64,000 bases of DNA from JAMXLO01 sp963812505. GTDB taxonomy: Bacteria; Pseudomonadota; Alphaproteobacteria; Acetobacterales; Acetobacteraceae. Numbering within the stretch: position 1 is the first letter of the stretch; every line of letters starts with the position of its first letter. Both the position numbers and the translations under genes were made by a program. The notes under the pieces are model-generated. The model was given only the letters and a program-made list of their open reading frames with translations. It was not told the DNA's origin and did not search any database. Shown one piece after another: positions 27,768 through 36,824 of this stretch. The stretch is taken from assembly GCA_963812505.1 (NCBI GenBank), contig CAWEVM010000028.1:20836-84835 (forward strand). Reading direction: 5' to 3'.

Positions 27768-28553
27768 TCAGTTTGCGTTGACGAACGCCGAGACGAGCCT
27801 GGCCAGCTCATCTGGCTTCTCCATGTCCACATAGTGCCCGCAGCCGGCTACCGTTTCCAACCGCGCATTGCGGAGCGCCTTCACATAGACGTCGCCCGCG
27901 CTCTTCGGTACGTGCCGGTCATCGTCCCCCCACACCACCAGCGCCGGCGCCTTCACGCCGCCCAGCAGATGCGGCAGCGTCTGGCTGTACATGTACGGCT
28001 TCCAGGCGGTACGGAACACCATCTCGCGGCAGATGTCCCACTGCTCGAGCTGGTCCGTTGTCACATCGCCATAGACGCGCGCAAACGCGGCCTCGTCGTG
28101 GAACCCCGCCTTCGGATAGTCGAGGTACGACACGATCGCCTGGTCGGCGATGTAGCCGCCCGGCGGATTGATGCCCATCGCGCCGACCAGCACCAGCTTG
28201 CGATACGCGGTCGGCGACTGGCTGGCCATCTCGGCCGCGATCCATCCGCCGAATCCCAGCCCAACCAGTGAAGCGTCGCTCAACCCGAGCTCGCTCAGCA
28301 GCCAGCTATGAATAGCGGCGATATCGCGCACGCTGCGCAGCCATTGCGGCCGCTCCGACTTACCCCAACCGGGGTGATGCGGCACCACCACGTCAAAATT
28401 TTGCGCCAGCGCATCGTAGAACGGCAGCCGATCGACCGTGCCTATATCATGATGCAGCACAAGCATCGGTCGCCCGCTGCCTCCGCGCATCAGGTGCACG
28501 CTGCTCCCGGCGATCGTCATCGCGCTTTCTTTCCAGGTCACGCTGCTTGGCAT
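27768..28553 (-). CDS. Alpha/beta-hydrolase fold protein without the serine nucleophile
   Basis: 261 residues from the ATG at 28553 (GGAGGGG upstream). The fold is plain: HHPGWGKSERP, WGDDDRHVPKSAG (acid) and AGCGHYVDMEKPDEL (His). The nucleophile elbow reads LVGLGFGGWIAAEM, so glycine 100 takes the place of the catalytic serine in the usual GxSxG. Either it works without a covalent intermediate, as in some cofactor-free dioxygenases and lyases of this fold, or it is a non-catalytic partner. It heads a unit with the LLM-type monooxygenase and is divergent from the SDR gene. Confidence 0.85.
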   Translation of the reverse strand: MPSSVTWKESAMTIAGSSVHLMRGGSGRPMLVLHHDIGTVDRLPFYDALAQNFDVVVPHHPGWGKSERPQWLRSVRDIAAIHSWLLSELGLSDASLVGLGFGGWIAAEMASQSPTAYRKLVLVGAMGINPPGGYIADQAIVSYLDYPKAGFHDEAAFARVYGDVTTDQLEQWDICREMVFRTAWKPYMYSQTLPHLLGGVKAPALVVWGDDDRHVPKSAGDVYVKALRNARLETVAGCGHYVDMEKPDELARLVSAFVNAN

Positions 28554-28662
28554 CAGGCCCCCCTCCGGCACTTGCGTCGTGCTCAGGATACTCGCCGGTA
28601 GCCTCGCTTGTCCAATTGTCCGGGTGTGCCATAAGAACGGCGAGAACAGTGGAGGTTCGGCG

Positions 28663-29424
28663 ATGCCAGCTCTCACCGGAAAAGTTGCAATCGTAACGGG
28701 TGCGAGCCGAGGTATTGGCGCGGCCGCCGCGCTGGCGCTGGCACAGGCGGGTGCGTCGGTTGTACTTGCAGCCCGCACCATGGCGCAGGCGGAAACGAAC
28801 GCGCAGCAGATCGCCGCGGCCGGCGGCAAGGCCGCGGCAATTGCCTGCGATGTGTCGGATTATGCCGCGTGCCAGCGTCTGGTGGAGGAAACCACGCAGC
28901 GTTTCGGTCCGCCCGACGTGCTGGTGAACAACGCCGGCGTCATCGAACCAATCGGCATGGTCGCCGAGGCCGATCCGACCGAGTGGGCGCGCAGCATCCA
29001 GATCAATCTGATCGGCGCTTACTACGCCATCCGCGCGGTGCTGCCTGGCATGATCGAGCGCGGCCGTGGCGACATCATCAACGTGTCGTCCGGCGCCGCG
29101 ATGCGGCCGCTCGAAGGCTGGAGCGCCTATTGCACCGGCAAGGCCGGCCTCGCGATGCTGACTCGCGCCATCGATCTGGAGCATCGCAATGCCGGAATCC
29201 GCGTATTCGGCTTCCAGCCCGGCACGACGGATACCGACATGCAGGTGACGATCCGTGCCTCAGGCATCAACATGATCAGCAGGATCCCGCGCGAGCAGCT
29301 CACGCCGGTTGCGCATCCCGCGCGTGCCATCGTGTATCTGTGCACCAAGGAGGCGGACGAATTTTCCGGCAAGGAGTTCTCCCTGCGCGACGACGATTTC
29401 CGCCGCCGCATCGGGCTCGACTAG
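28663..29424 (+). CDS. Short-chain dehydrogenase/reductase
   Basis: 253 residues from ATG 28663 (GGAGG eight bases upstream). TGASRGIGAAAALAL cofactor motif, NNAGVIEPIG, catalytic Ser in IINVSSGAAM and YCTGKAG (YxxxK). The C-terminal CTKEADEFSGKEFSLRDDDF differs from the usual GG ending of ketoacyl reductases. Divergent from the hydrolase gene and so perhaps linked to the same oxidation pathway. Confidence 0.9.
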   Translation: MPALTGKVAIVTGASRGIGAAAALALAQAGASVVLAARTMAQAETNAQQIAAAGGKAAAIACDVSDYAACQRLVEETTQRFGPPDVLVNNAGVIEPIGMVAEADPTEWARSIQINLIGAYYAIRAVLPGMIERGRGDIINVSSGAAMRPLEGWSAYCTGKAGLAMLTRAIDLEHRNAGIRVFGFQPGTTDTDMQVTIRASGINMISRIPREQLTPVAHPARAIVYLCTKEADEFSGKEFSLRDDDFRRRIGLD

Positions 29425-29520
29425 TTGAGCTGCGCGCCTGGTTTGATCTCGGCCAGTGTGTGCACCATGATCGGGGGATAGCAGCGCCGTGTCCGCTGTC
29501 CAAATTAGGGAATTCTCGAA

Positions 29521-29976
29521 ATGATGACATCGTGCCCCTGCGTAATGTCCGCACATTTCAGTCTCAACGGACGCAGGCGGCAAGATCGAGCCGCTCGGCT
29601 GTTCTGGGGATTGATGCTGGTTGCCAGCCTGAGCATGGCGCTGACGCACGCAGCACGCGCCCAACTCACCCCGTTCTATACAATTGGCGCTGGTGGGGTT
29701 TCGTTGAACGATGCCGACTTTGCGATGTTGGTCGATGCAGCCAACGGTCTTTTGAGGCGGCCCCGTCTCGCCGATGGGGCGACCGCGAACTGGCAAAACG
29801 CTCAGAGCGGCTCCCATGGGACAATCAGCGTGACGAAGACATTCCATCGGGAGTCCATGCTCTGTCACACCTTGTCATATGAGACAGTCCCGATGGCGAC
29901 GACTTCTCAAGCAAGTACAACGGTTCTCAATTGGTGCAAAACAGGCGACGGCAGCTGGAAGATATTGACATTATGA
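29521..29976 (+). CDS. Exported surface-antigen-like protein (RT0821/Lpp0805 type)
   Basis: 151 residues from ATG 29521; internal ATGs at 29545 or later could be the true start because the signal peptide (FWGLMLVASLSMALTHAARA, cleaved before QLTPF) is preceded by a long polar stretch. The mature part contains ANWQNAQSGSHGTISVTKTF, then CHTLSYETVP and LNWCKTGDGSWKIL, similar to the small antigens that carry a C-terminal SH3-like or DUF domain; the two cysteines probably pair. Function is unknown. Confidence 0.65.
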   Translation: MMTSCPCVMSAHFSLNGRRRQDRAARLFWGLMLVASLSMALTHAARAQLTPFYTIGAGGVSLNDADFAMLVDAANGLLRRPRLADGATANWQNAQSGSHGTISVTKTFHRESMLCHTLSYETVPMATTSQASTTVLNWCKTGDGSWKILTL

Positions 29977-30028
29977 CCGTCAGGCGAGGTCGCTGTTCGC
30001 CTCGCAATCACAGTACACAAGTCGCGGA

Positions 30029-30772
30029 CTACACCATCGTCAGGCCGCCGGACACGCTGATCGTCTGGCCTGTCATGTACTCCGCATCATCGGACAACAG
30101 GAACGCGATCATCCCGGCGTAGTCGTCCGGCTTGCCCAGCCGCCGCAACGGAATGGCCCGCGCCAATGCATCGCCGATAGAAGGCGACGCCGCACGGAAG
30201 TTCTCGAACAGCGGCGTGTCAGTCGGCCCGGGGCACACCACGTTCAACGTGACGCCCTTGCGCGCCAGCTCACGTGCCAGCGTCTTGGTGAACGCGATGA
30301 TGCCGCCCTTGCACGCCGCATACACCGCCTCGCCTGACGAACCCACCCGCCCTGCATCCGACGCCACGCTCACCACGCGCCCGAAGCCGCGCTCCGCCAT
30401 ACCGCGAGCAACAACGTGGTGCATGTTCAGCGCGCCATACAGATTGATCTGCACCACCTTGTCCCACAGCGCGCGGTCGGTATCGAGGAAGGCGATCGGC
30501 GTGTCCCAACCGGCGACATTCGCCAACCCCTGAACCGGCCCGGACGCAGCCTCGAACTCCGCCACCGCGGCGACGATCTGATCGCGGTCGGTGATATCGA
30601 CGCGATAACCCCGCGCTTCCCTGCACTGAGCGGCAGTCTCCCGTGCGCCGGCTTCGTTGAGATCGAAGATCCCCAGCACGCAGCCTTCCGCAGCCAGCCG
30701 CAACGCAGCCGCTCTCCCAATGCCGCTCGCGCCGCCCGTCAGAATCACCCGCCTGCCGTCTAGCCCACGCAT
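30029..30772 (-). CDS. Short-chain dehydrogenase/reductase (BadH/FabG-like)
   Basis: 247 residues. LTGGASGIGRAAALRLA motif, NVAGWDTPIAF in place of NNAG, catalytic Ser in VVSVASDAG, YAACKGG (YxxxK), and CPGPTDTPLF with the ending MTGQTISVSGGLTMV. Resembles 2-hydroxycyclohexanecarboxyl-CoA dehydrogenases and 3-ketoacyl reductases. It is a single gene between two exported-protein genes. Confidence 0.9.
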   Translation of the reverse strand: MRGLDGRRVILTGGASGIGRAAALRLAAEGCVLGIFDLNEAGARETAAQCREARGYRVDITDRDQIVAAVAEFEAASGPVQGLANVAGWDTPIAFLDTDRALWDKVVQINLYGALNMHHVVARGMAERGFGRVVSVASDAGRVGSSGEAVYAACKGGIIAFTKTLARELARKGVTLNVVCPGPTDTPLFENFRAASPSIGDALARAIPLRRLGKPDDYAGMIAFLLSDDAEYMTGQTISVSGGLTMV

Positions 30773-30814
30773 GGTCGCTGCATCTGGTAGATCTCACCTT
30801 TCCGGTCGCGACAT

Positions 30815-31180
30815 TCACCAGGGGCGCGGCCCCCACCCCCACCCCGGCGGCGGAGGCGGTGCCCACCACCACGGTGGAGGCGGCGGCGGTGCCCAACCCC
30901 ACCAGGGCCAAGGCGCGAAGCCAGGACCAACAAAGACACGCGGTCCAATGAAGCCCCGGTTGAAGCCCGGCCGAACGAAGACGCCGCCACGCGGCCCAAC
31001 AAATCCGAAGCCACCACGCGGCCCTACAAAACCACCGCGGAAGCCAGGGGCCACAAAGCCACCCCGGAAGCCAGGCCCTCCGACGAATCCGCCCCGCCCG
31101 CCACGCTGGGCCGAAGCGGAGTGTGTTCCCAGGGCCACCACCAACGCCACGGCGACCATAGCGAAGCGGAAGGAAAACAC
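30815..31180 (-). CDS. Exported Gly/Arg/Phe- and Pro/Trp-rich repeat protein
   Basis: 121 residues from GTG 31180 (GAGG five bases upstream). Signal peptide FAMVAVALVVALGTHSASA is followed by imperfect repeats of GGFVGPRGG or GFRGGFVAPG over about residues 27-80, then a tail of Pro and Trp (PWPWWGWAPPPPPPWWW). Low-complexity, likely disordered, cell-envelope protein. The GC-biased repeats also create a long open frame on the other strand, which is not a gene. Function is unknown. Confidence 0.7.
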   Translation of the reverse strand: MFSFRFAMVAVALVVALGTHSASAQRGGRGGFVGGPGFRGGFVAPGFRGGFVGPRGGFGFVGPRGGVFVRPGFNRGFIGPRVFVGPGFAPWPWWGWAPPPPPPWWWAPPPPPGWGWGPRPW

Positions 31181-31248
31181 GGGTTACCTCACATGATTGC
31201 CGTCGCCCAGAGATGGTGCGCCGCCGAGTACACTCGCGCAAACCCCGC

Positions 31249-32469
31249 TCAACAGCTCGGGATCACCTTGAACTCGACCCTGCGATCCAGCGCATCTGAC
31301 AGATCATCTGCCCCAGTGCCGATCAGGCTGTTCTTCGATCCGACGCCCGTGGCGATGAGGTGACCCTGCAGACCTGGCGCGTCCGTCTCCAGCCGGCCTT
31401 TTACGTATTCGGCGCGCAACTGCGACAACTGGTCGTTCAGCGCGGCAGACCCCGTCGGACTGCTGTTGCCGGTGACCTGAATGCAGGCCCCTCGGCTCGC
31501 ACTGCGCCCGGCGATCTGCCGCAGCCACATGTCGTAAGGCCCGGTCGTCTCTTGTCCCGTATCGAACGAGGTCGTTCCCGGACGAAACAGGATCTTCACC
31601 CCCAGCGCATTGTTGTCCAGCCCGTAATCCACCACGTGGCCGAATGCATCCTCCGCCTGGTCACGATGGCCAAGTTTCCAGTTGGTCAGATAAAGACCGT
31701 TGAACACCCGAAGCTGATTGCCGGCCGGCGTCTTCTCCGCCGTCACGTAGAGATCCAGCGCCTCAGGATAGCGGCTCGCGTCGTAGGCATTGATCGCCTC
31801 GCTGACGAGCGACGCCGTCAGGATGCCGTTCAGGTAGGTCTTGCTGATCGGATCGCCGACCTTCGTGGCCTGACACGTGTCAATATAGCTCTTTACGCTG
31901 GCGTCGTTGGTCCAGGCAGGGCTGTCGCGGAAAAAGCCGATCGGTGTCGCATCGACGCCGTCCAGGCGGGCACGCGCAACACCCTTGGCGACCGTCTTGC
32001 CCGCGCTCAGGTCGACCATGACCAGACAGAACCTGTACCCCTCGCGCGTACCGGCGGTCTGGCCTTTCGCATTCACCGGGGTGAACGTCCCGACCATCAC
32101 GTCGGGCCCCTTGCTGACGACTGCCGCAGAGAAGGGCTCGATGTCGAACTGCGGATACTTCGCCTGTGCCAGCGCGATGATCTGTTCCTGGATCTGCTGC
32201 GTCGCCACCGACTGTTCGCCGGTCACGCCGTTGACCAGCGGATCGATCACTACGACCTGCCGCTGGTTGGGACTGATGGGCGCGCTGGAGAAAACCGCGT
32301 TGGCGGCATTCGCCACGGCCTGAGGCAGCGGCACTGGCTGCACCGGCGGTGGCGTCGGCGGTGCCGTCGCCGCGACCGGCGGCGGAGCTTGAACCGCCGG
32401 CGCACAACCAGCGAGCAAAGCTATGACGAGGCCGCTCAACCACGCGCGACAGCGCGGCGCGCCTGGCAT
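31249..32469 (-). CDS. OmpA-domain outer-membrane lipoprotein
   Basis: 406 residues from the ATG at 32469: a lipoprotein signal with lipobox LLAGC, a Pro-rich linker, a central part (about 75-260) with DTC and tetratricopeptide-like helices (ALDLYVTAEKTPAGNQLRVF), and a C-terminal OmpA-like peptidoglycan-binding region (FRPGTTSFDTGQ ... NDQLSQLRAEYVKGRL ... DALDRRVEFKV). It lies 11 bases after the kinase stop on the same strand; an alternative ATG at 32520 would overlap the kinase gene. Probably ties the outer membrane to the wall and works with the kinase. Confidence 0.85.
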   Translation of the reverse strand: MPGAPRCRAWLSGLVIALLAGCAPAVQAPPPVAATAPPTPPPVQPVPLPQAVANAANAVFSSAPISPNQRQVVVIDPLVNGVTGEQSVATQQIQEQIIALAQAKYPQFDIEPFSAAVVSKGPDVMVGTFTPVNAKGQTAGTREGYRFCLVMVDLSAGKTVAKGVARARLDGVDATPIGFFRDSPAWTNDASVKSYIDTCQATKVGDPISKTYLNGILTASLVSEAINAYDASRYPEALDLYVTAEKTPAGNQLRVFNGLYLTNWKLGHRDQAEDAFGHVVDYGLDNNALGVKILFRPGTTSFDTGQETTGPYDMWLRQIAGRSASRGACIQVTGNSSPTGSAALNDQLSQLRAEYVKGRLETDAPGLQGHLIATGVGSKNSLIGTGADDLSDALDRRVEFKVIPSC

Positions 32470-32479
32470 GGTTGCAAGG

Positions 32480-34501
32480 TCAGGACCGGCACTCGGTCCG
32501 CAGTACGGCGAGTTCAGCATCGGACAGTGTTTCCCCCAATTGAGCGCGGCTCACGATATTGGCACATTTTTGCGATCGCACAGGGGCCGAATGAAGTTGC
32601 GGCACTTTAACAACCGCTGGCTCGGCCGCACGCACGATGACCATCGCGAGATCAGCGGCGAGCGGCGCCTTTGCCCCATCGAGCCGCGCCCTCAGCGCAT
32701 CAAGATAGTTGGCTGCCGGTTCAACCTCCGGCCGCTGACCCTGTTCGAGCGACGTGGCCGCGGCGAAGGCAATGATCAGGCGTGCACCAGGCGGCGGCGC
32801 GGCGGTCCACTCCGCGGTTCTGCGGCCGGTGGCACCCGATGGGCCAGGGCGTAGCAGGTGACGGACTGAACCATCGCCGTCGTAGAGATCGACGTAGAGT
32901 GCCGCCAGCGTCGTCGTGACACCGATCGCGACGCGCGCACCCGCCGCCACGCTCGGCTGATCGAGCCGGACCGCGAGAACCGGCGGCACGCCATTCCACG
33001 TGCCGCGGACTACTGGCGCCGCAGTCGCAAGCACAGGACAGGCGGAGCGATCGACGCGCGTGACGTCATCGGCGACGCGGCCCACATTGCGCAGATCGGC
33101 CAGAAACCGATCCAGATCCTGTCCTGCCGCGGCGAAGCCCGACGCGCGCACGCCGTCGCGCTCGGCGGTCAGGCGCAGAACAGAACAAGGCAGTGATTTG
33201 GCGCCAGCGACCGCTTGTTCGAACGGCGATGGCACAGCCGGAGCCTGAGGTTCCGGCGCGGGTACGGGCTCCTGCGGCGGCGGCGGTACCGCGATCGCTT
33301 CCTGCTGCGGCGGCGGTTGTGTCGGGTGTGCAGGCGCGGGCGTCGCGGTCGAGGAAACCTGAGACTGATCGGGCGCTGCCGCAATCTCCGTCGAGACACT
33401 GACGGGCTCAGCCGGCGGCGCGACAGAGCGGTTCAGCATGAAATATGCAGCCCCAGCCAACACCACGGCGCCCACCCCGACTGTCGCGACCCACGCTCCA
33501 CGTCGCTTACGGGGCGCCGCCCGCGAAATCCGACCCGCCGTGCCAGCGCTAGGCATGTCGACCGGCTGATCGGGTCCGAGCAATTCAAGCATCGCATCGG
33601 CAGTCTGCGGCCGCAGCGCAGGATCCACCGCGAGTGCTGCATCAATCGCTGCCAGCAATGATCTGGGATAGCGTCCCGCACCAATCGAGACAGCCGACGG
33701 CTGCGGGTCTGATCGGCCCGCCGCCAGCGAGTTCTGTCGTGCCAACGCGTCCACCACGCTGCCGCCGATCGCCCGGTAGCACACCGCCCCGATCGCGTAG
33801 ATGTCGGAGAACTCACCCTGGCGCAGACCAATCATCTGCTCGGGCGGTCCGTAACCGCCCGAATAGATCTGGGTAAAGCTCGTGTTCTCGCTGGGCATCG
33901 CCTGGCGGGTCGAACCGAAATCGATCAGCACCAGCCGATCATCCTCGCGCAGGATCACGTTGGCCGGCTTGATATCGCGATGCACAAGACCGGCCCGATG
34001 CACCACCCGGATGCTCGACAGCAACTGCGTCAGCAGCGACCGCACGCGCGCTGGCGAAAGCCCGCCCGGCTCGTCGCGAAACACCCCCGCGAGGTTGTTC
34101 CCCTCGACGTAGTCCATCACCAGGAAGCAGGTGCCGAGAGCCTCGAAATACGTCTTCACGCGGACGATGCCGTCGCTCGCGTCGGCGACACGACCGAGAT
34201 GCACGAGGGCCTGCGCCTCGCGCAGGAAGCGCTCGCGGCATTCCTCGAACAGCTTCGCATCCTCGCGCGTGGTCGGGTGCACGGTCATGTGCTGGCGCGT
34301 GGCGAACTGCCGCGGGTAGTACTCCTTGATTGCAAAGCGCTGCTGCAACAGATCGAACGCGAGATAGGTGACACCGAAGCCACCGCTGCCCAGGACCCGC
34401 TCGATCCTATAGCCGTTGACGACTGTGCCATGCGGCAGCGCGAAACTGGGCCACGGCCCGTCCGACTCGATGCCGCGCTCTATCCGAGTCCCGTCGCTCA
34501 T
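32480..34501 (-). CDS. Transmembrane Ser/Thr protein kinase
   Basis: 673 residues. Eukaryotic-type kinase domain about residues 28-310: glycine loop LGSGGFGVTYLAFD, lysine in FAIKEYYP, catalytic HRDIKPANV (174-182), DFG at 194, and GGYGPPEQ. A single membrane helix lies near 335-358 (WVATVGVGAVVLAGAAYFM), followed by a Pro-rich spacer and a periplasmic part with a BON-like segment (about 440-500) and a DUF4384-like beta domain (VPPVLAVRLDQP ... YVDLYDGDGSVRHLL). The architecture suits sensing of an envelope signal. Operon with the OmpA-like lipoprotein. Confidence 0.92.
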   Translation of the reverse strand: MSDGTRIERGIESDGPWPSFALPHGTVVNGYRIERVLGSGGFGVTYLAFDLLQQRFAIKEYYPRQFATRQHMTVHPTTREDAKLFEECRERFLREAQALVHLGRVADASDGIVRVKTYFEALGTCFLVMDYVEGNNLAGVFRDEPGGLSPARVRSLLTQLLSSIRVVHRAGLVHRDIKPANVILREDDRLVLIDFGSTRQAMPSENTSFTQIYSGGYGPPEQMIGLRQGEFSDIYAIGAVCYRAIGGSVVDALARQNSLAAGRSDPQPSAVSIGAGRYPRSLLAAIDAALAVDPALRPQTADAMLELLGPDQPVDMPSAGTAGRISRAAPRKRRGAWVATVGVGAVVLAGAAYFMLNRSVAPPAEPVSVSTEIAAAPDQSQVSSTATPAPAHPTQPPPQQEAIAVPPPPQEPVPAPEPQAPAVPSPFEQAVAGAKSLPCSVLRLTAERDGVRASGFAAAGQDLDRFLADLRNVGRVADDVTRVDRSACPVLATAAPVVRGTWNGVPPVLAVRLDQPSVAAGARVAIGVTTTLAALYVDLYDGDGSVRHLLRPGPSGATGRRTAEWTAAPPPGARLIIAFAAATSLEQGQRPEVEPAANYLDALRARLDGAKAPLAADLAMVIVRAAEPAVVKVPQLHSAPVRSQKCANIVSRAQLGETLSDAELAVLRTECRS

Positions 34502-34581
34502 GTGCCTAAGCTTGCGGCAAGCTGACGCACGACGCCACTGGTATCCGGAACGATCTCCGAAAAACGAGGAGCCAGACAACC

Positions 34582-35241
34582 ATGACATCCGCGCTCAGAG
34601 TGCTGCTCATCTCGGCCCTGTCGAGCCTTGCCTTTTTCGGCCTCGCCATCCTCGGCTGGGGCGGGTTCGCCGCGTTCTTCTCCCACCCACCACTGACCGT
34701 CCTTGTGATCGCAGGACTGGTGATGGTGGTCGTCGGACTGCTCAGCGCCGGCAATCTCAGCCCGGGCGAGCGTGAGGATCGCAGCAACCGCTGGGTCCTG
34801 GCGGCTTTCGGCGTGATCGGTCTGCTGGCGGCCTATCTGCCCCCGCTGACGGACCGCCTGGACTTCTGGACGTTCGACGGCGATGCCGTCCGCTGGCTGG
34901 GCGTCGTGCTGTTCGCTGTCGGCGGCGCGCTGCGCATCTGGCCGGTCTTTGTCCTGGGTCGCCGGTTCAGCGGGCTGGTCGCCATCCAGCCTGGGCACAC
35001 GCTGGTCACCACCGGCATCTACAGTGTCATCCGCAACCCAAGTTATTTGGGAATGATGATCCTCTCCCTCGGCTGGGCGCTCGCGTTTCGGTCAGCCATC
35101 GGTATCCTGCTCGCGGCAGCCAACCTCGTGCCTCTCGTCGCCCGCATCCGCGCAGAGGAGGCGCTGCTCCTCTCGCAGTTCGGCGCGGAGTACGACGCCT
35201 ACCGCCGACGCACGTCGCGGCTGATCCCCGGCCTCTATTGA
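34582..35241 (+). CDS. Isoprenylcysteine carboxyl methyltransferase (ICMT)-family membrane protein
   Basis: 219 residues with about five hydrophobic helices and GGAG upstream. The C-terminal family signature is present: HTLVTTGIYSVIRNPSYLGM and RIRAEEALLLSQFGAEYDAYRRR. Bacterial members are methyltransferases or related integral membrane enzymes of unknown substrate, not true prenyl-protein enzymes. Divergent from the kinase gene, 80 bases away. Confidence 0.88.
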   Translation: MTSALRVLLISALSSLAFFGLAILGWGGFAAFFSHPPLTVLVIAGLVMVVVGLLSAGNLSPGEREDRSNRWVLAAFGVIGLLAAYLPPLTDRLDFWTFDGDAVRWLGVVLFAVGGALRIWPVFVLGRRFSGLVAIQPGHTLVTTGIYSVIRNPSYLGMMILSLGWALAFRSAIGILLAAANLVPLVARIRAEEALLLSQFGAEYDAYRRRTSRLIPGLY

Positions 35242-35374
35242 CACACGATCGGTGCAGCAGCGGATGCTGGGATCACTTTCGCTGCGAAACGCTGACGACG
35301 GCGTGTGGTCCAATTACGCGCGGCATCAGAGCACCCTAGGGTCCCAGGTCGCACACTGCCAACGGAGCGCTGCG

Positions 35375-36721
35375 ATGCCGGATGCGGCAACTTCTGTCGG
35401 ACTGTCCCACGAAATCACCGATCTCGAACGCCAGACGATGGCACGCGTCGCGCGCCGGCTGCTGCCGCTGCTGATTGCCTGCTACTTCATCGCCTATCTC
35501 GACCGCGTGAACGTCGGCTTCGCCTCGTTGACGATGAACAAGGCGCTGGGGTTCTCGGCGGCTGTTTACGGCTTTGGCGGCGGCATCTTCTTTCTCGGCT
35601 ACTTCATCTTCGAAGTCCCCAGCAACGTGCTGCTGAGCAAGGTGGGCGCACGGATTTGGATCGCACGGATCCTGATCACCTGGGGCATCATCTCCGGCTG
35701 TACTGCCTTCATCACCGGCCCGCTGTCGTTCTATTCTGTTCGCTTTCTGCTGGGCGTCGCCGAGGCCGGCTTCTTTCCTGGCATCATTCTGTATTTGACT
35801 TGGTGGTTCCCGTCCTACTACCGCTCGCGCATCGTCGGCGTGTTCATGGCCGCCATCCCTCTGTCCAACATCCTCGGTTCGCTGGTCTCCGGCGTCCTGC
35901 TCAATCTGGACGGCTGGCTCGGCTTCGCCGGCTGGCAATGGCTGTTCATCCTGGAGGCGGTCCCTGCGGTCATCCTGGGCGTGGCCTTTTGGCTGTATAT
36001 GACCGACTGGCCATCGGAAGCGCATTGGCTGGCGCCCGCACAGCGGGACTGGCTGATCGCCAGGCTGGACGCGGAAAAGGCGCGCCGCGAGGCCATCCGC
36101 AGCTACAGCCTGTGGCAGGCGCTGCTGGACCGGCGCGTGCTGCTGCTCAGCCTGGTGTATTTCGGCGGCACCTTCGCCGGCTATGGCATCGTACTGTTCC
36201 AGCCGCAGATCGTGCACCGCCTGTCCGAGGGTTTCGGAATGACCGGGGTGATCAACGCCATCCCGTATGTGTTCGGTGCCTGTGCGATGGTGCTGTGGGG
36301 TCGCCACTCCGACCACACCGGCGAGCGGCCGCGTCATGTTGCCATCGCCTACGCGGTCTCCGCCGCCGGACTGATCGCCACCGCGCTGATGGCCGATCCG
36401 GTGCTGACCATGGTCATGCTGGTGATCGCATCGATCGGCGGGTCCTCCACGGGGCCGACATTCTGGACCCTGCCCACCGCGATGCTCTCAGGCACGGCGG
36501 CGGCCGGCGGCATCGCCTTGATCAATGCGCTGGGCAACCTGGGCGGGTTTTTCGGCCCTTACCTTTTCGGGCTGATCAAGGACGCCACCGGCGGCAGCTT
36601 CACCTTCGGACTGATCGCGCTCGCGCTGGGGCCGATCATGTCGGCTGCTATCGTCCTGGCGCTGGGGCATGACCGCCGGCTGGAGCACATCCCATCGACG
36701 CAGGGCGTCGCCGAACGATAG
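35375..36721 (+). CDS. MFS transporter, anion:cation symporter (ACS) family
   Basis: 448 residues, twelve predicted helices. The N-terminus LLPLLIACYFIAYLDRVNVGFASLTMN is the ACS hallmark (tartrate, phthalate, glucarate and related permeases), followed by GVAEAGFFPGIILYLTWWFP and later GRHSDHTGERPRH. GGAG seven bases before ATG 35375. Likely imports an organic acid. Followed by a strong hairpin terminator. Confidence 0.92.
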   Translation: MPDAATSVGLSHEITDLERQTMARVARRLLPLLIACYFIAYLDRVNVGFASLTMNKALGFSAAVYGFGGGIFFLGYFIFEVPSNVLLSKVGARIWIARILITWGIISGCTAFITGPLSFYSVRFLLGVAEAGFFPGIILYLTWWFPSYYRSRIVGVFMAAIPLSNILGSLVSGVLLNLDGWLGFAGWQWLFILEAVPAVILGVAFWLYMTDWPSEAHWLAPAQRDWLIARLDAEKARREAIRSYSLWQALLDRRVLLLSLVYFGGTFAGYGIVLFQPQIVHRLSEGFGMTGVINAIPYVFGACAMVLWGRHSDHTGERPRHVAIAYAVSAAGLIATALMADPVLTMVMLVIASIGGSSTGPTFWTLPTAMLSGTAAAGGIALINALGNLGGFFGPYLFGLIKDATGGSFTFGLIALALGPIMSAAIVLALGHDRRLEHIPSTQGVAER

Positions 36722-36749
36722 GGCTGGAAGGCGAGCAGCGTATCGAAAA

Positions 36750-36776
36750 GGGGGCAGCGGCTGTGCCGCTGCCCCC
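36750..36776. terminator. Intrinsic-type hairpin terminator between converging genes
   Basis: GGGGGCAGCGGC, loop TGT, GCCGCTGCCCCC: a perfect 12-bp stem 29 bases beyond the MFS stop codon. It is preceded by AAAA on the plus strand, giving a T run after the stem on the minus strand, so it could serve both directions. Confidence 0.85.
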
Positions 36777-36792
36777 TCTGGTAGGCGAACCT

Positions 36793-36817
36793 GCCCCACG
36801 GCGCGGGTCCGTGGGGC
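36793..36817 (-). terminator. Second hairpin, likely terminator of the unknown 507-residue gene
   Basis: GCCCCACGG, loop CGCGGGT, CCGTGGGGC: perfect 9-bp stem, seven bases beyond the minus-strand stop codon at 36825. Confidence 0.65.
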
Positions 36818-36824
36818 GCTTGTC

